Positions 61,016-64,000 of a stretch of 64,000 bases of DNA are shown piece by piece (the first letter of the stretch is position 1; each line of letters starts with the position of its first letter). The stretch lies in contig NZ_JACHJJ010000002.1 in assembly GCF_014203605.1 (NCBI RefSeq), positions 124,001 to 188,000 of the forward strand. The letters are read 5' to 3'. Under the pieces are notes generated by a model, which had not been told where the DNA came from, ran no database searches, and saw nothing but the letters and a program-made list of their open reading frames with translations. A program made the translations under genes and the position numbers. Origin of the DNA: Thiemannella venezuelensis (GTDB taxonomy: Bacteria; Actinomycetota; Actinomycetes; Streptosporangiales; Streptosporangiaceae).

Positions 61016-62701
61016 TCACCGGGTGGCCGCTCCGTCCTCCCGTACCGTGACGCCGTAGTCGCGGGCCGCCCCCTCGGCCGTGACCTTCCCGGCGCGCAGG
61101 TCGGCCGCCACCTCCTCCGGCGGCCGGTCGTACGGCGAGCCGATGCCGCCGCCGCCCGTGGTCTCCACCACGAACGCCTCGCCGGCCGCGAACAGCACGT
61201 TGTTGACCTTCGAGTCGAGCCGCTCCAGCGTGCCGTCCGCGTGCCGCCGGTAGAAGCCGCCGACCCGGCCCGGCAGGCCGCCGGAGCGGCCCGGGGGAGG
61301 GGTGCGCAGCCGGTCGCCCCGGGTGGTGACGTGCGCGTCGGTCAGGAAGCGGATCACCGTGCGGGAGCCGAGCCCGCCGCGGTGGCGGCCGGGACCGCCG
61401 GAGTCGGGGACGGTCTCCACCGACTCCACGATCAGCGGGCAGCGGGTCTCGACCGGTTCGGCCTGCGGGACCGAGTTGCGCCCGATGCCGAAGTGCACCC
61501 CCGTCGCGTCCGGCCCGTCCTTGCCCTGCCGGGCCCCGACCCCGCCGAAGTCGTAGGACAGGTGGATCCAGTACGGCGCGCGCACGGCCGCGATGGAGAA
61601 CGGCTGCAGGATGCCGCTGGCGGCGATGGCCCGCTCGGGCACGGCGTCCGACAGCGCCTGGAAGATCGCCTCCATGGCCGCGTAGATCGGTACGAACCGG
61701 CCGCCGCAGGGATGCGGGGAACGGGCGTCGAGCAGCGAGCCGGGCGGGAGCCGTACCTCGATCGCCCGCAGGCAGCCGTCGTTCATCGCGATCGAGGGAT
61801 CGAGGAAGCAGCGGACCGCGAACACCGCGGCGGCCAGCGACTGCGAGGCCGAGGCGTTGATCGCCGCCGGGACCTGCGGGTCCGTCCCGGTGAAGTCCGC
61901 GACCACCCGTCCCCGCTCCACGGTGACCGCCACCCGGACCGTGTGGGAGCGGGCGGTGTCGATGCCGTCGTCGTCGATCGGGTAGGACGAGGCGTAGCGG
62001 CCCGGCGGCAGGGCGGCCAGGGCGGCGCGGGTCCTGGCCTCGGTGTGGTCGAGGTAGTCGTCGATGCCCCGCGCGAGCCCGGCGGGGCCGTACTCGCCGA
62101 GCATCGCCTCGATCCGGGCGGCGGCGACGGCGGTGCCCGCGATGAGCGCGCGCACGTCGCCCATGACCTTGTCCGGAGTGCGGCTGTTGGCCCGCAGGAT
62201 CGCCTCGATCGCCGGTTCGATCCCCCGGGCGGTGGCCAGGCGGACCGGCGGGAGCTGGAGGCCCTCCAGGAAGACGTCGGTGGCCAGCGGGGCCATGCCG
62301 CCCGCGGACAGGCCGCCGAGGTCGGAGACGTGGATCATCGTGGCGGTGAAGTAGGCGGGGGAGCCGCCGACGAAGACCGGCCGGTAGACCAGCAGGTCGT
62401 TGGTGTGCACGCCGCCCCGGTAGGGGTCGTTGAGCACGAAGACGTCGCCGGGGCGCATGACGGCGGCCGGGATGTCCTTCAGCAGCTCCGGCAGGGCGAC
62501 CTTGAGCGCCATGCTGTTCATGAGCGTGGTGGCCATCGACTGGGCGACCAGGCGGCCGGAGGCGTCGAGGACGGCCGCCGAGGCGTCCGAGCCCTCGACG
62601 ATGAACGTCGAGTACGCCGACCGGACGACGACGATGCTGGCCTCCTCCGCCGCCACGACCAGCGCGTTCCGCAGCACCTCGGCGGTCAGCGCGTCGCTCA
62701 T
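61016..62701 (-). CDS. Hydantoinase B/oxoprolinase family protein (HyuB-like)
   Basis: A 561-residue subunit of hydantoinase/oxoprolinase/acetone carboxylase-like enzymes. Typical parts are RSAYSTFIVEGSDASAAVLDASGRLVAQ, PGDVFVLNDPYRGGVHTNDLLV and FGIGRNSVPQAEPVETRCP. With HyuA it should open cyclic amides such as hydantoins or 5-oxoproline, using ATP. The start overlaps the HyuA stop (ATGA). Confidence 0.92.
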   Translation of the reverse strand: MSDALTAEVLRNALVVAAEEASIVVVRSAYSTFIVEGSDASAAVLDASGRLVAQSMATTLMNSMALKVALPELLKDIPAAVMRPGDVFVLNDPYRGGVHTNDLLVYRPVFVGGSPAYFTATMIHVSDLGGLSAGGMAPLATDVFLEGLQLPPVRLATARGIEPAIEAILRANSRTPDKVMGDVRALIAGTAVAAARIEAMLGEYGPAGLARGIDDYLDHTEARTRAALAALPPGRYASSYPIDDDGIDTARSHTVRVAVTVERGRVVADFTGTDPQVPAAINASASQSLAAAVFAVRCFLDPSIAMNDGCLRAIEVRLPPGSLLDARSPHPCGGRFVPIYAAMEAIFQALSDAVPERAIAASGILQPFSIAAVRAPYWIHLSYDFGGVGARQGKDGPDATGVHFGIGRNSVPQAEPVETRCPLIVESVETVPDSGGPGRHRGGLGSRTVIRFLTDAHVTTRGDRLRTPPPGRSGGLPGRVGGFYRRHADGTLERLDSKVNNVLFAAGEAFVVETTGGGGIGSPYDRPPEEVAADLRAGKVTAEGAARDYGVTVREDGAATR

Positions 62702-64000
62702 GCGTCCTCCCCGGCCAGGGCGCCCGGCCGGGGCGCGCGGACGCCGGCCCGCCCGGCCGCCGTGCGGACCGCGGTGAGCGTCACCGCCGTGTCCTCCCCC
62801 AGGACGGCCCGCCACCCGGGCGGCACCACGATCGTGGACTCCGCGTCCTCCACGATCGCCGGGCCCTCGGCCTCCCGCAGGGAGGCCCTGGTGAACACCG
62901 GCGTCTCGACGTACCCTCCGGCCTCGGTGAAGTAGGCCGCCCGCCGCGCGGCGGCCGGGGCGCCGCGCCCCGCCGTGCCCCCGCCCGCCGTGCCCCTGCC
63001 CGCAGTGCCCCCGCCCGCCGCGGGGACGGCGGGGCGGGGGGCGGCCTGGGTGACGCGGACGCGGTAGCCGACGACCTCGACCGGGCCCCGCTGGGCGATG
63101 CCGTACACCTGCTCGTACCTGGCGGAGAACCGCTCGGCGAGGTCGCCGGGGGAGCCGGTCCAGGGGACGGTGAGGTCGTGGGCCTGGCCGATGAAGCGGA
63201 CGTCGGCCGAGCGGTCCACCCGCACGCCGGGGGCGCCGAGCCGTACGCCCAGATCGGCGGCGGCCGCCTCGGCGAGCTCGGAGAACACCCGCTCGGGGTC
63301 GGCGTCCAGCGCGGAGCGCACGCGGTCGGCCGACAGGTCGCCGGCCAGCAGCCCGGCGGCCGAGGCGACGCCGCAGTGGGCCGGGACGACCACGGTGGAG
63401 ATGCCGAAGCGGGCGGCGACCCGGGCGGCGTGCATCGGGCCCGCACCGCCGAAGGCGACCATCGCGAAGCCGCGCGGGTCGATGCCGCGCTGGACGGTCA
63501 CCACGTGCACGGCCGAGCCCATCGAGGCGTTGGCGATCTCGTGGACGGCGTGCGCGGCCTCGGCCCGGGAGACGCCCAGCGGCCCGGCCAGGCGCAGGTC
63601 GATCGCCTTCTCGGCGAGCTCCCGGGCGAGCGGCATGGCGCCGCCAGCGAAGGACGCGGGGTCCAGGTAGCCGAGCACCAGGTCGGCGTCCGTCACGGTC
63701 GGCTCCTCGCCGCCCAGGCCGTAGCAGGCCGGGCCGGGCGCCGAACCCGCCGAGCGCGGGCCGACGCGCAGCGCGCCGGCCGGATCCACCCACGCGACGC
63801 TGCCGCCGCCGGCCCCGACCTCCGCCAGGTCGATGGCGGGCGTCTTGACCGGCACGCCGGTCCCGGCCCGGCGTCCGCCGAAGCTGCCCTTGCCGCCGAC
63901 GTGGAACTCGTGGGTGATCTCCGGCCTGCCGTTCCTGATCACGCAGGCCTTGGCCGTCGTGCCGCCCATGTCGAAGGAGATCGCGTCCGGGTGCCCGGAC
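62698..64000 (-). CDS. Hydantoinase A/oxoprolinase family protein (HyuA-like, 5' partial)
   Basis: A HyuA-type ATP-dependent subunit, cut by the right edge; at least 433 residues are visible, including the nucleotide-binding FDMGGTTAKACV and GPGPACYGLGGEEPTVTDADLVLGYLDP stretches. The N-terminal part of the protein lies beyond 64000. About residues 315-330 hold a GGGTAGRGTAGGGTAG insert encoded by 15-bp repeats. It is the first gene, with HyuB coupled after it. Confidence 0.9.
   Translation of the reverse strand, partial: SGHPDAISFDMGGTTAKACVIRNGRPEITHEFHVGGKGSFGGRRAGTGVPVKTPAIDLAEVGAGGGSVAWVDPAGALRVGPRSAGSAPGPACYGLGGEEPTVTDADLVLGYLDPASFAGGAMPLARELAEKAIDLRLAGPLGVSRAEAAHAVHEIANASMGSAVHVVTVQRGIDPRGFAMVAFGGAGPMHAARVAARFGISTVVVPAHCGVASAAGLLAGDLSADRVRSALDADPERVFSELAEAAAADLGVRLGAPGVRVDRSADVRFIGQAHDLTVPWTGSPGDLAERFSARYEQVYGIAQRGPVEVVGYRVRVTQAAPRPAVPAAGGGTAGRGTAGGGTAGRGAPAAARRAAYFTEAGGYVETPVFTRASLREAEGPAIVEDAESTIVVPPGWRAVLGEDTAVTLTAVRTAAGRAGVRAPRPGALAGEDA
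62971..63015. repeat. Three 15-bp repeats in the HyuA-like gene
   Basis: CGCCGTGCCCCCGCC occurs three times with single changes, encoding a Gly/Thr/Ala-rich insert. Confidence 0.85.

Noticed and set aside
61241-62935. 564-codon open plus-strand frame across HyuB
   Set aside because: Antisense shadow of a confident HyuB gene.
1-64000. tRNA, rRNA, CRISPR array, insertion sequence or prophage
   Set aside because: No clover-leaf-like gene, rRNA stretch, spaced repeat array, transposase or integrase-like protein was found by eye; the tandem repeats seen have no spacers.

Overview
The window is chromosomal DNA from a very GC-rich actinomycete. Evidence includes GTG and TTG starts, strong third-position GC, leaderless-looking promoters, a helix-turn-helix/DUF397/ATPase trio typical of filamentous actinobacteria, a mycothiol-type enzyme, F420-type oxidoreductases and iron boxes of the DmdR/IdeR type. 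A Streptosporangiales-like soil actinomycete fits best, but this is inferred from gene content and not from a marker gene. I saw no rRNA, tRNA, CRISPR array, insertion sequence or phage gene.

Layout. (1) 1-8.6 kb: a plus-strand operon for sialic acid (N-acetylneuraminate) use: a dipeptide-type ABC importer with a fused permease-ATPase, a NanA-like lyase, a ROK sugar kinase and NanE. (2) 8.8-14.6 kb: an amidohydrolase, an orphan nitrate-sensor-type histidine kinase, two uncharacterised proteins and the first of two secreted S1 proteases. (3) 14.8-17.3 kb: the second, tandemly duplicated protease and a LysR regulator. (4) 17.4-22.4 kb: small proteins, a P-loop kinase, a patatin-like lipase, a SoxR regulator facing an F420-type oxidoreductase across a SoxR box, a sugar epimerase-like protein and a phosphotriesterase homologue that has lost its metal ligands. 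(5) 22.7-31.5 kb: a secreted xyloglucanase (GH74-FN3-CBM2), membrane and secreted proteins, a GroES-like protein, a DUF885 hydrolase, and a rhodanese/TetR pair sharing a palindromic promoter. (6) 31.6-38.3 kb: a penicillin-acylase family hydrolase and a siderophore uptake locus with two iron boxes. (7) 38.4-43.5 kb: a helicase-associated-domain protein and a WhiJ-like trio. (8) 43.5-50.7 kb: an oxidative gene group with a tightly coupled five-gene operon (PhyH dioxygenase, phosphotriesterase-like lactonase, P450, SDR, Gfo/Idh dehydrogenase). (9) 50.8-55.7 kb: a LacI-controlled sugar importer without its own ATPase. (10) 55.8-59.7 kb: a cobalamin-riboswitch-controlled BtuFCD-CbiZ operon. (11) 59.7-64 kb: a CGNR regulator divergent from a mycothiol-dependent isomerase-like gene, and hydantoinase/oxoprolinase subunits running off the right edge.

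The most promising undescribed system is the 46.0-50.7 kb operon. It carries an operator-like AAGC-N4-GCTT element that recurs upstream of an unknown gene at 43.56 kb. Other leads are the degenerate phosphotriesterase, the partly homogenised tandem proteases, an over-represented CCGTACGG palindrome and several short in-frame minisatellites. All functional calls rest on motifs read by eye; no database search was possible.
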